A stretch of 64,000 nucleotides of DNA from Streptomyces sp. NRRL F-6676 (GTDB lineage Bacteria; Actinomycetota; Actinomycetes; Streptomycetales; Streptomycetaceae): assembly GCF_000725625.1 (NCBI RefSeq), contig NZ_JOHS01000024.1:22369-86368 (forward strand), written 5' to 3'. Under the pieces are notes generated by a model. It worked only from the letters and a program-made list of their open reading frames with translations, was not told the origin of the DNA and searched no databases. How positions within the stretch are numbered: the stretch's first letter is position 1; each line of letters begins with the position of its first letter. The translations under genes were made by a program, and so were the position numbers. Positions 17,956-25,032 of this stretch are shown piece after piece.

Positions 17956-18729
17956 ATGACGACTCCGGCCGAGCGGGAGCGAATCCCGAACGACGTGCTG
18001 ACTTCGTTGCGCAAGTCGATGAACCTCAGCCAAGACGAGTTCGCCCGGGGCTTACGCGGCGCAGGCGAAGAGTTGGGGGAGCCGAACGACGCCTCCAAGC
18101 GACTCGTGCAACGCTGGGAGTCCGGGGAGACCAGGACATGCCGCCCGCTGTATGCGCGGGCGCTGAAGCAGTTCACCGGCCGTTCCCCTGAGTCGCTGGG
18201 GTTCGCGATCCCGATGGCACGCGTCCACTCAGACGGGTCAGGAGGCCACGACATGGAAGCTGAGGCAGTCGGCACGGCCGACTCTGTCACCATCCCGGAG
18301 ACGGAGCCGCAGACCGAGTACGCGGGCATCTGGCTCTCCCGGTACGAGTTCTATTCGTCCAGCCGCGACGAGACGTTCGACTGCAAGCATCACGTCGTGC
18401 TCATCCAGCACGGCAACCGGCTGACAGCTCAGAGCCTGCCCGGAGCATCGACCAACCCGGACAGCCCATTGTCTCTGGATCTCACCGTCGAACGGAACGT
18501 CGTCACCGGTACGTGGACCGAGCAGACGGCGACTGACGGCTACTACCAGGGCGCCCGGTACCACGGTGCGATTCAGTTGCTCATCGAGCCGACGGGCCGA
18601 CGTATGGCGGGCAAGTGGGTCGGGTTCGGCAAGGACTTCGATGTGAACACGGGGCCGTGGGAGCTGCACCTGCTCGACCGGTCTACGGGTCGCGCAAGCA
18701 TCGAACGGTACTCAGCCGTACCGACGTGA
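17956..18729 (+). CDS. XRE-family regulator with C-terminal beta-rich domain
   Basis: 257 residues. The N-terminal HTH (about 12-65) is LRKSMNLSQDEFARGLRG, followed by RLVQRWESGE. A linker follows, then a C-terminal domain (about 120-250) with GIWLSRYEFYSSSRDETF and a beta-rich pattern ending GKWVGFGKDFDVNTGPWELH. The domain looks like a sensing or binding module rather than an enzyme. Codon 33 is TTA (18052-18054), so translation should need the bldA tRNA. Base composition is visibly less GC-rich than the neighbours. It is divergent from the zinc-ribbon/Cys-tail/methyltransferase operon. Confidence 0.88.
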   Translation: MTTPAERERIPNDVLTSLRKSMNLSQDEFARGLRGAGEELGEPNDASKRLVQRWESGETRTCRPLYARALKQFTGRSPESLGFAIPMARVHSDGSGGHDMEAEAVGTADSVTIPETEPQTEYAGIWLSRYEFYSSSRDETFDCKHHVVLIQHGNRLTAQSLPGASTNPDSPLSLDLTVERNVVTGTWTEQTATDGYYQGARYHGAIQLLIEPTGRRMAGKWVGFGKDFDVNTGPWELHLLDRSTGRASIERYSAVPT

Positions 18730-18781
18730 GCTCGACGCGCTGCCGAGGGCGCGGGGCCCGGCTGGTCGCGGGGGCGAGGTG

Positions 18782-18994
18782 ATGTTCACCCAGGTCGTCG
18801 GCCCCGGCATCGGCGTGATCCACAGCCGCGTCGGCATCCTCATGCCGGGCGAGGAGCAACCGTCGCGCAGGCGTTCGTCGATGCGGCTCTTCGTCGTGGT
18901 GTGGCGGGAGGACCGCTGGGTGGTCGAGGCGCTGCACAATGCACGTCTGCTCTCCCCGGAGAGTATGGCGGTCCTGGAATCCCTGCCCCACTGA
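18782..18994 (+). pseudogene. 5'-truncated SgcJ/SnoaL-like (DUF4440) fragment
   Basis: About 70 residues matching only the C-terminal half of a SnoaL/SgcJ-type alpha+beta barrel: VIHSRVGILMPG, then RLFVVVWREDRWVVEALHNAR. Family members are about 130-150 residues and begin with a helix-rich part that is absent here. Upstream in the same frame the sequence merges with the XRE gene's 3' end without homology. There is no good ribosome binding site. I read it as a remnant cut by the right boundary of the island. Confidence 0.6.
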
Positions 18995-19031
18995 CGTCGG
19001 TGGCCGTACGGCCCCCGGGGCGCGTACGCGG

Positions 19032-20408
19032 TCACGCCGGCACCGCGAGCCCCGGGCGCCGCTCGCCGCGGACGCGGCGGATGGTCAGGGACATCAGCGC
19101 CGCCACCGCGCACAGGGCGCCCGCCGCGTACCAGACCACGTCGTACGAGCCCGTCGCGTCCCGCACCACGCCGCCCGCGTACGCCACCGCCGCCGCGCCC
19201 ACCTGGTGGGAGGCCAGTACCCAGCCGAAGACGATCGCGCTGTCCTCGCCGTACTGCTCGCGGCACAGGGCCAGCGTCGGCGGTACCGTCGCCACCCAGT
19301 CGAGGCCGTAGAAGACGATGAAGAACACCATCGGCGGGTGCACCGACGGGCCGAGCAGCACCGGCAGGAACATCAGCGACACGCCCCGCAGCGCGTAGTA
19401 GAGCGCCAGCAGGCGGCGCGGTTCGATGCGGTCGGTGAACCAGCCGGAGGCGATCGTGCCGAGCACGTCGAAGACCCCGATGACCGCGAGCAGCGAGGCG
19501 GCCGCCGTGATCGGCATGCCGTGGTCGTGCGCGGCCGGCACGAAGTGCGTCTGGACCAGGCCGTTGGTCGTGGCGCCGCAGATCGCGAAGGTCCCGGCCA
19601 GCAGCCAGAACGGGCCGGTGCGGACGGCGGACGCCAGCACGCCCACCGTGCGCCGGGCGGCGCCCCGTACGGGCTCCGGCTTCGGCACGAACTCGGCCGC
19701 CCCGTACGGCGCCCGGCCGACGTCGGCCGGGTGGTCGCGCAGCAGCAGCCAGACGAAGGGGACCACCGCGAGCGCGGCGAGGGCGACCGTCACGGCGGCC
19801 GGCCGCCAGTCGTGCGTCTCGACGATCCAGGACAGCACCGGCAGGAACACCAGCTGCCCGGAGGCGGACGCGGCGGTCAGGATGCCGGTGACCAGCCCGC
19901 GCCGCGCGGTGAACCAGCGGTTGGTGACGGTCGCGGCGAAGGCCAGCGCCATCGAACCGGTGCCGAGCCCGACCAGCAGGCCCCAGCAGAGCAGCAGTTG
20001 CCAGGCGGCGGTCATCCACACGGTGGCGCCCGAGCCGACGGCGATGACGACCAGCGCGCCCGCGACGATCCGGCGGATGCCGAAGCGGTCCATGAGCGCG
20101 GCGGCGAACGGCGCGGTCAGCCCGTAGAGCGCGAGGTTGATCGAGACGGCGGCGCCGATCGTGCCGCGCGACCAGCCGAACTCGGCGTGCAGCGGGTCGA
20201 TGAGCAGCCCCGGCAGCGACCGGAAGGCGGCCGCGCCGACGATCGTGACGAAGGTGACGGCGGCCACGAACCAGGCCCGGTGCACCCGCGCCCGGGGGAC
20301 GGGGCGCGGACTCACGGGGGCGCTCTCGGCGGCTTCGGCGACGCCGGCCGCATCGGCGACACCGGTTGCTTCAGCGGCTTCGGCGGTGTTGTCGGCTGTC
20401 TGACTCAC
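19032..20408 (-). CDS. MFS transporter (monocarboxylate/oxalate-formate type)
   Basis: 458 residues with about 12 transmembrane helices after a hydrophilic Ala/Glu-rich N-terminus (1-45). The signature FGWSRGTIGAAVSINLALYG and DRFGIRR between helices 2 and 3 fit the MCT/OFA-like MFS branch. A central loop near 230-250 separates two six-helix bundles. GTG 20408 follows GGAAG with ten-base spacing. It is divergent from the GlxA-type regulator, 71 bp away, which may control it. Confidence 0.9.
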   Translation of the reverse strand: MSQTADNTAEAAEATGVADAAGVAEAAESAPVSPRPVPRARVHRAWFVAAVTFVTIVGAAAFRSLPGLLIDPLHAEFGWSRGTIGAAVSINLALYGLTAPFAAALMDRFGIRRIVAGALVVIAVGSGATVWMTAAWQLLLCWGLLVGLGTGSMALAFAATVTNRWFTARRGLVTGILTAASASGQLVFLPVLSWIVETHDWRPAAVTVALAALAVVPFVWLLLRDHPADVGRAPYGAAEFVPKPEPVRGAARRTVGVLASAVRTGPFWLLAGTFAICGATTNGLVQTHFVPAAHDHGMPITAAASLLAVIGVFDVLGTIASGWFTDRIEPRRLLALYYALRGVSLMFLPVLLGPSVHPPMVFFIVFYGLDWVATVPPTLALCREQYGEDSAIVFGWVLASHQVGAAAVAYAGGVVRDATGSYDVVWYAAGALCAVAALMSLTIRRVRGERRPGLAVPA

Positions 20409-20467
20409 GTCACAGAGCTTCCGTGAGACGGCCGTCCCGAACGAGTGGCCCGAAAGCCAGCATTCGC

Positions 20468-20473
20468 TAGGAT
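20468..20473 (+). promoter_or_regulatory. -10 element of a leaderless GlxA-type regulator gene
   Basis: TAGGAT ends six bases before ATG 20480. No ribosome binding site is present, so transcription should begin at or beside the start codon. The -35 is weak. The element lies within the 71-bp divergent gap to the MFS gene. Confidence 0.6.
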
Positions 20474-20479
20474 CGGGCC

Positions 20480-21487
20480 ATGGCCACCGCCGGCACGCCC
20501 TTCCGCCCGCACCGCGTCGTCGTCCTCGCCCTGGACGGACTGCTCCCCTTCGAACTGGGCATCCCGCAGCGCATCTTCCGGCGCGCGCGGGACGCCGAGG
20601 GCCGGCACCTGTACGACGTGCTCACCTGCTCGGTACGGCCGCCCGGCCCGGTCGCCACCGACGCCGACTTCGACCTCCTCGTCGCCCACGGCCCCGAGGC
20701 GCTGGCCACCGCCGACACCGTGATCGTGCCCGCCTCCTACGAGCTGGGCCCGGTGCACGAGGAGGGCAGGCTCACCCCCGAACTGGCCGCCGCCCTCACG
20801 CACATCCGGCCCGGCACCCGGCTCGTCGCCATCTGCACCGGCGGCTATGTGCTCGCCGCCGCCGGGCACCTCGACGGCCGGCTGGCGACCACGCACTGGG
20901 CATCGGCCGAGCACTTCCAGCGGCTCTTCCCCAAGGTTCGGGTCGACGCCGACGTGCTGTTCGTCGACGACGGCGACGTACTCACCTCCGCCGGGGTCGC
21001 GGCCGGCATCGACCTGTGCCTGCATCTGCTGCGACGGGACCACGGCACGGCCGTCGCCAACGAGGTCGCGCGGCACACGGTCGTACCGCCCTACCGGGAC
21101 GGCGGGCAGGCGCAGTACATCCAGCGGCCGCTGCCCCAGCCGCAGCAGGCGGGCACGGCGGCGGCGCGCGCGTGGGCGCTCGGCCGGCTGCACGAGCCGA
21201 TCCAGCTGAGGGACATGGCGGAGCAGGAGTCGATGTCGGTACGGACCTTCACGCGGCGGTTCCGTGAGGAGGCCGGGATCAGCCCGGGGCAGTGGCTGAC
21301 GCGGCAGCGGGTGGAACGGGCCCGGTATCTGCTGGAGTCCAGCGATCTGTCCATCGACCAGATCGCCCGGGACGCGGGCTTCGGCACGGCCCAGTCGATG
21401 CGCCAGCACCTTCAGGCGGTTCTGGGGGTGACCCCGACGGCGTACCGCAGGACGTTCCGTACGGGCGGGACGGACACCGCGGCGTAG
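20480..21487 (+). CDS. GlxA family AraC-type regulator
   Basis: 335 residues. The N-terminal DJ-1/PfpI-like amidotransferase fold (about 10-185) has the nucleophile-elbow region LVAICTGGYVLAAAG. The C-terminal AraC double helix-turn-helix (about 225-325) has IQLRDMAEQESMSVRTFTRR and DQIARDAGFGTAQSMRQHLQ. S. coelicolor has several such regulators of catabolism and development. It is divergent from the MFS gene. The DnaA-box palindrome begins 20 bases after its stop. Confidence 0.93.
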   Translation: MATAGTPFRPHRVVVLALDGLLPFELGIPQRIFRRARDAEGRHLYDVLTCSVRPPGPVATDADFDLLVAHGPEALATADTVIVPASYELGPVHEEGRLTPELAAALTHIRPGTRLVAICTGGYVLAAAGHLDGRLATTHWASAEHFQRLFPKVRVDADVLFVDDGDVLTSAGVAAGIDLCLHLLRRDHGTAVANEVARHTVVPPYRDGGQAQYIQRPLPQPQQAGTAAARAWALGRLHEPIQLRDMAEQESMSVRTFTRRFREEAGISPGQWLTRQRVERARYLLESSDLSIDQIARDAGFGTAQSMRQHLQAVLGVTPTAYRRTFRTGGTDTAA

Positions 21488-21506
21488 GCCCGCGCGGTGG
21501 CGCGAA

Positions 21507-21529
21507 GTTGTCCACAGGGTGTGGACAAC
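21507..21529. other. two inverted perfect DnaA boxes forming a palindrome
   Basis: TTGTCCACA (21508-21516) and TGTGGACAA (21520-21528) are both exact matches to the Streptomyces DnaA box. They are arranged as an inverted repeat with ten-base arms and a GGG centre. The palindrome follows the GlxA-type gene, so it could also be a hairpin terminator. It is far from the expected oriC context (no dnaA, dnaN or box cluster here). Confidence 0.7.
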
Positions 21530-21896
21530 GCGTCGGCGTCACCCCGTACGGTCCGGCCGGCGGCGCGCTGCCGGCCGCCCCGAGCACGGGACCGCGCGCC
21601 GCCGAACACGATCCGCACTCGCCGAGGGTGCTCCGTCACCGGGACCCTCGCCGTCCCCTCGCCGCGAATCGCTCACCACAAGCGTGATCAAACGGACACC
21701 TGACGTCAACACCCATTGCGTGAATGGTCCGTTATGTACTTTTCGTGATTCCGCGTACGGAAGCACACCCGGGCGCATCCGGCTCGGGTTCGCGGCGCGG
21801 GAGGGCGCCCGTGCGGTCGCATGCCCAGGCGCGCGCCTCCCGGGAGCGCCCCCGGGGAGCGCCGGACGCCGCTCCTGCGACCGGTCCCCGGAGCGT
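21530..21896. other. 367-bp stretch without a supported gene
   Basis: Between the GlxA-type gene and the HATPase gene. It contains an AT-richer patch (21690-21765) with TGACGTCA, a TTCCG-N4-CGGAA inverted repeat (21749-21762) and ACGGAC/GTCCGT arms. Short frames exist but none has ribosome binding site, codon bias and a recognisable domain together. Confidence 0.5.
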
Positions 21897-22391
21897 CTAG
21901 ACCGCCTCGTAGGCGAAGCCCCCGTGCGTCGCGGCCGTGCCGTCGGGGCTGCCCGGGCCGTCCGCGGGGTCCCCGGCCGTCGCACGGTCCATCTCGCACC
22001 AGATGCGCTTGCCGGTGCCCTCGGGGGCCCAGCCCCAGCGGTCGGCGAGGCCGTCGACGAGGGCGAGGCCGCGGCCGCCGGTGGCGTCGCCGTCGGCGTG
22101 TCTCGGCACCGGCGCCCGGTCGCAGGAGTCGGCCACCTCCAGCCGTACCGTCCCGGCCGGACCGCCGGCGTCCTCGCGCACGCCCGTCAGCAGCAGCCGC
22201 AGCACGGCCGGGCATCCGGTGTGCACGACGGCGTTGGTGACGAGTTCGGAGACGAGCAGCACCAGCGTCTCGGCGACGGGCTCGTCGGCGCTTATGCCCG
22301 ACCCCGCGAGCCGCGAACGGGCCCACTTCCGGGCCCGCCCCACCTCAGCGGGGTCGGGCCGGATCTCCAGCTGCACTTGAAGCACCTGCAC
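21897..22391 (-). CDS. HATPase-fold regulator (RsbW/anti-sigma-like ATP-binding protein)
   Basis: 164 residues of the small GHKL ATPase type that Streptomyces carry in many copies. The N-box is LVSELVTNAVVHTG (about 46-59). The G1-type segment is GRGLALVDGLADRWGW. It lacks a phospho-acceptor His, so it resembles RsbW-type serine kinases that bind sigma factors or STAS antagonists. A STAS protein (23534) and a sigma factor (24316) follow within 2.5 kb, so partnership is possible. Start GTG 22391; an internal GTG is the alternative. Confidence 0.85.
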   Translation of the reverse strand: MQVLQVQLEIRPDPAEVGRARKWARSRLAGSGISADEPVAETLVLLVSELVTNAVVHTGCPAVLRLLLTGVREDAGGPAGTVRLEVADSCDRAPVPRHADGDATGGRGLALVDGLADRWGWAPEGTGKRIWCEMDRATAGDPADGPGSPDGTAATHGGFAYEAV

Positions 22392-22831
22392 CGCTCACAC
22401 CATCCGAACCGGCGGACACATCGCCTCGCGCCCCATGGGCGCCACGGTCGTGGTCATCCTCTGCACGCACGGAACCGGGATCACGGACCGTGATTCCCTT
22501 GCACGGCAGCATGGTTGACGTACAGTCACCTCAACAAGCGCTTCGGGCATATTCCAGCGCGAAGGAGTACGCGTACGGCATACTGTGCGACGCCTGCTCC
22601 GGTGAGTCGAACAAGCAGTGGCGACGGTCCGCCCTGCCCTGCGAGCGGCGTACATGGCGCGATCCGGCGCCGTCCGCGGCGCCGCGCCACGACGGCTCGG
22701 CCTGTGCACCACTCGCATCCACCACAAGGTACCGGAGACACCCGCCGGCGACGGTCCGTGACGGGTCGGAGGCGGGTGGCGGTTCCGTGGCTACGTTCCG
22801 TCACCACATCCGGCCCTCGCCGCGGAACCGG
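22392..22831. other. 440-bp intergenic region with a 15-bp palindrome
   Basis: ATCACGG-A-CCGTGAT (22480-22494), extended in RNA to 22477-22497, lies about 90 bp upstream of the HATPase start. It is a candidate operator or hairpin. The rest includes AT-richer DNA at 22500-22620. Several frames are open but have poor codon bias and no domain, so I support no gene here. Confidence 0.5.
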
Positions 22832-23344
22832 TCATTCCGGGACGGTGAAGTAGCGCGCGAAGGCCGTGACGACGTCCGGTTCGGCGATGCGGCCGTCCGC
22901 GTCGGGGTCCAGCGCCGCCGCGGCCGTCGCGGCCATGGGCTCCGGGACGCCGAGCGCCCTCAGCACCCGTACGGTCTCCTCGACCGTCGCCGCGCCGTCC
23001 CCGTCGCCGTCCGCCACCGCGAACGCCGCGTGCAGGAAGGGGCGGGCGATCTCGGCGAACCGCTCGGGGTTGTCCCGCAGCCGCTTGACGGCGCCGCCGA
23101 CGAACTCCTCGCGCGTGATGCGCTGGTCACCGTCCCGGTCCGCCATCCCCGCCATGCCCTGCCAGAACGCCTCGGCCCCGGCGTAGAGGGCCTGGCCCTT
23201 GTCGCAACGGGCCGTGGTGCCGAACTCGGCGAGCAGCGCCTTGGCCGCCGCGTTGAAGTCCTCGCGGTCGATCCAGCCGTTGCCGTCCTGGTCGAAGCCG
23301 GCGAACCGGGCCGCGATCCTGCGCTCGTACTCGGTGCTGACCAT
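22832..23344 (-). CDS. EF-hand calcium-binding protein (calerythrin-like)
   Basis: 170 residues with four EF-hand loops: DQDGNGWIDREDF (about 18-30), DRDGDQRITREEF (about 68-80), DGDGDGAATVEET (about 112-124) and DPDADGRIAEPDV (about 146-158). The first two are canonical; the last two have substitutions at the 12th position. The layout matches sarcoplasmic-type bacterial calcium-binding proteins of Streptomyces, which buffer or sense Ca2+ during development. No signal peptide, so cytoplasmic. A 12-bp palindrome CACACGCGTGTG (23479-23490) lies about 140 bp upstream. Confidence 0.93.
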   Translation of the reverse strand: MVSTEYERRIAARFAGFDQDGNGWIDREDFNAAAKALLAEFGTTARCDKGQALYAGAEAFWQGMAGMADRDGDQRITREEFVGGAVKRLRDNPERFAEIARPFLHAAFAVADGDGDGAATVEETVRVLRALGVPEPMAATAAAALDPDADGRIAEPDVVTAFARYFTVPE

Positions 23345-23533
23345 GTGTTCTGCGCCGCCTCACATGACGTCGGGTCCTTCTCGCCCGGAGCGTACGACGC
23401 CGGGGCGGCCCGGGGAGCGGGAAAACCACGCTTGTGCCAGGACCGGGGGAATTCCGCGACAACTCTGGGGAAAACCCGCACACGCGTGTGACGCGCACCG
23501 CCGGGAGTGGCGGCGGCGGTGGGGCCTGTCGGC

Positions 23534-24031
23534 TCAGACCGAGAGCGGGTCGGCGTCCTCCGTGACGGCGACGGTGACGTCCGGGTACACGTCGAACAGC
23601 CGGCGCACACCGAGCGCGGCGAGGACCCGGTTGACGTGGGAGCCCTCCTCCGAGCCGTGCGCGGGCAGGATCAGCCGCAGCCGTCCCCGGCAGGAGCGGA
23701 TCAGACGGCGGGCGGCGATGAGTACGCCGACGCCGCTGGAGTCGCAGAAGAAGACCCCGGAGAGGTCGAGGACGAGCCGGTGGCGGCCGTCCGCCACCAC
23801 GTCGTGCACGCGCCCGCGCAGCGCCGGCGCACTCACCAGGTCCAGTTCGCCCGTCACACGGAGCACGGCCCACTCGCCGTGCCCGGCCTCCGTCACCGTG
23901 AGCGCCACCGCCAACGCCTCCCGCTCGCCCGCCCGTCCACCGACCGTCGGGGCGGGCGCCCTGGTCCGCACTCTCAACCGGAACCCGCCCCTACGTTTTT
24001 CGTCGGCGCGCCTTCCCCACCGCCTCACCAT
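23534..24031 (-). CDS. STAS-domain anti-sigma factor antagonist
   Basis: The STAS domain (about 55-160) shows VLRVTGELDLVSAPALRGRV and LVLDLSGVFFCDSSGVGVLI. The second serine of DSSGVG is the usual phosphorylation site. Together with the HATPase protein it could form a partner-switching pair that frees a sigma factor. ATG 24031 gives 165 residues with an Arg-rich N-terminus. No strong ribosome binding site is seen, so a later start near residue 45 is possible. Confidence 0.85.
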   Translation of the reverse strand: MVRRWGRRADEKRRGGFRLRVRTRAPAPTVGGRAGEREALAVALTVTEAGHGEWAVLRVTGELDLVSAPALRGRVHDVVADGRHRLVLDLSGVFFCDSSGVGVLIAARRLIRSCRGRLRLILPAHGSEEGSHVNRVLAALGVRRLFDVYPDVTVAVTEDADPLSV

Positions 24032-24315
24032 GAAACACCTGTTCTCGATCCAATGCCTGTGGTATATGAGCCATTCCGAACAACTTCGGTCGCGTACGGT
24101 CATCTTTGGGCAGAGTTGATCTAGGTCGGCTCCGGCGGACGGCCCTGCGGGCGGGCCCCCTACCATCCGTGGTCGGCAGGGGGGCGCGCATTGTCACAAA
24201 GGGGCGTGCGCCGTCGGACGTGCCGACTACATTCGAGAAGGCCTTGGGCACAGGCTGGACCAGGACAGGGCCGCGGGCAGCACCGCGGACCGCACCGGGG
24301 AGGGGGCGGAACCGG

Positions 24316-25032
24316 ATGGCGACGAAGGACGCACCACCCCGCTGGGACCGGCGGATGCAGCAGCGGCTGGCGCACGGCGAGGCGGCGGCGCTCGGCGAGC
24401 TCTACGACCGGTTCGCCTCCCTCGTGCACGGGCTGGCCCACCGCGTCCTCGGCGACGACCGCGCCGCGGACGCCCTCACGCGCGAGGTGTTCGTCCACCT
24501 CTGGGAGCACCCGGACACGTACGACCCCAAGCAGGGGCCGCTGCGCTCCTGGGTCGCGGCGGTGACCCACCGGCTCGCGGTGCGGCGGCTGCGGGCGGGC
24601 GGGGCCCGCGCCGGTGCGGAGCCGGAACCGGAGCGGGACCTGGAACTGGAACCGGAACCGGAACTGGAGCGGACCGTGCGCCACGCGTCCGTCGCCGCCC
24701 GCGCGGACTACATCGTCACCTCCCTGCCCGCCCCGCTAAAGGCGGCGCTGGAGCGGGCGTACTTCCAGCGCCGTGACTACCGCCAGACCGCCGCCGACCT
24801 CGGCATCACGGAGGACGAGGCGCGCCGCCGGCTCCGGCTCGGCCTGCAACTGCTGGCCACGGCGCACGACACGGGCGGCCCGGGCACGCCGGGCGGAACC
24901 GGCTTCTCCGGCGGTACCGACTTCTCCGGCGGACCCGGCGGAACCGGTTTCTCCGGCGGACCCGGCGGACCCGGCGGCCCCGGCTTCTCCGGCGGCCCCG
25001 GCGGCCTTCCGGAACCCGGGGGTCCGGTGTGA
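24316..25032 (+). CDS. ECF-type RNA polymerase sigma factor with Gly-rich tail
   Basis: 238 residues. Region 2 is LGELYDRFASLVHGLAHRVL and REVFVHLWEHPDTYD. Region 4 is PAPLKAALERAYFQRRDYRQ, then TAADLGITEDEARRRLRLGL. An acidic Glu/Pro/Leu linker joins them. Residues about 190-238 are GFSGG/PGG repeats, unusual for this class. ATG 24316 follows GGGGAGGGGGCGGAACCGG. The stop overlaps the next gene's GTG (GTGA), so the two are translationally coupled. It sits in the same relative place as a sigma factor in the S. coelicolor syntenic region. Confidence 0.9.
   Translation: MATKDAPPRWDRRMQQRLAHGEAAALGELYDRFASLVHGLAHRVLGDDRAADALTREVFVHLWEHPDTYDPKQGPLRSWVAAVTHRLAVRRLRAGGARAGAEPEPERDLELEPEPELERTVRHASVAARADYIVTSLPAPLKAALERAYFQRRDYRQTAADLGITEDEARRRLRLGLQLLATAHDTGGPGTPGGTGFSGGTDFSGGPGGTGFSGGPGGPGGPGFSGGPGGLPEPGGPV

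Noticed and set aside
15520..18994. Integrative conjugative element
   Set aside because: No integrase, relaxase, Tra/FtsK-like gene, tRNA or att-type direct repeat was found; called only a lower-GC island.
21507..21529. Chromosome origin
   Set aside because: Only two DnaA boxes are present, with no dnaA/dnaN/gyrB genes or box cluster nearby.
22490..22800. Open frames in the region between the HATPase and EF-hand genes
   Set aside because: Codon usage is unlike the neighbours, no ribosome binding site or domain is seen, and frames overlap the divergent promoter region.
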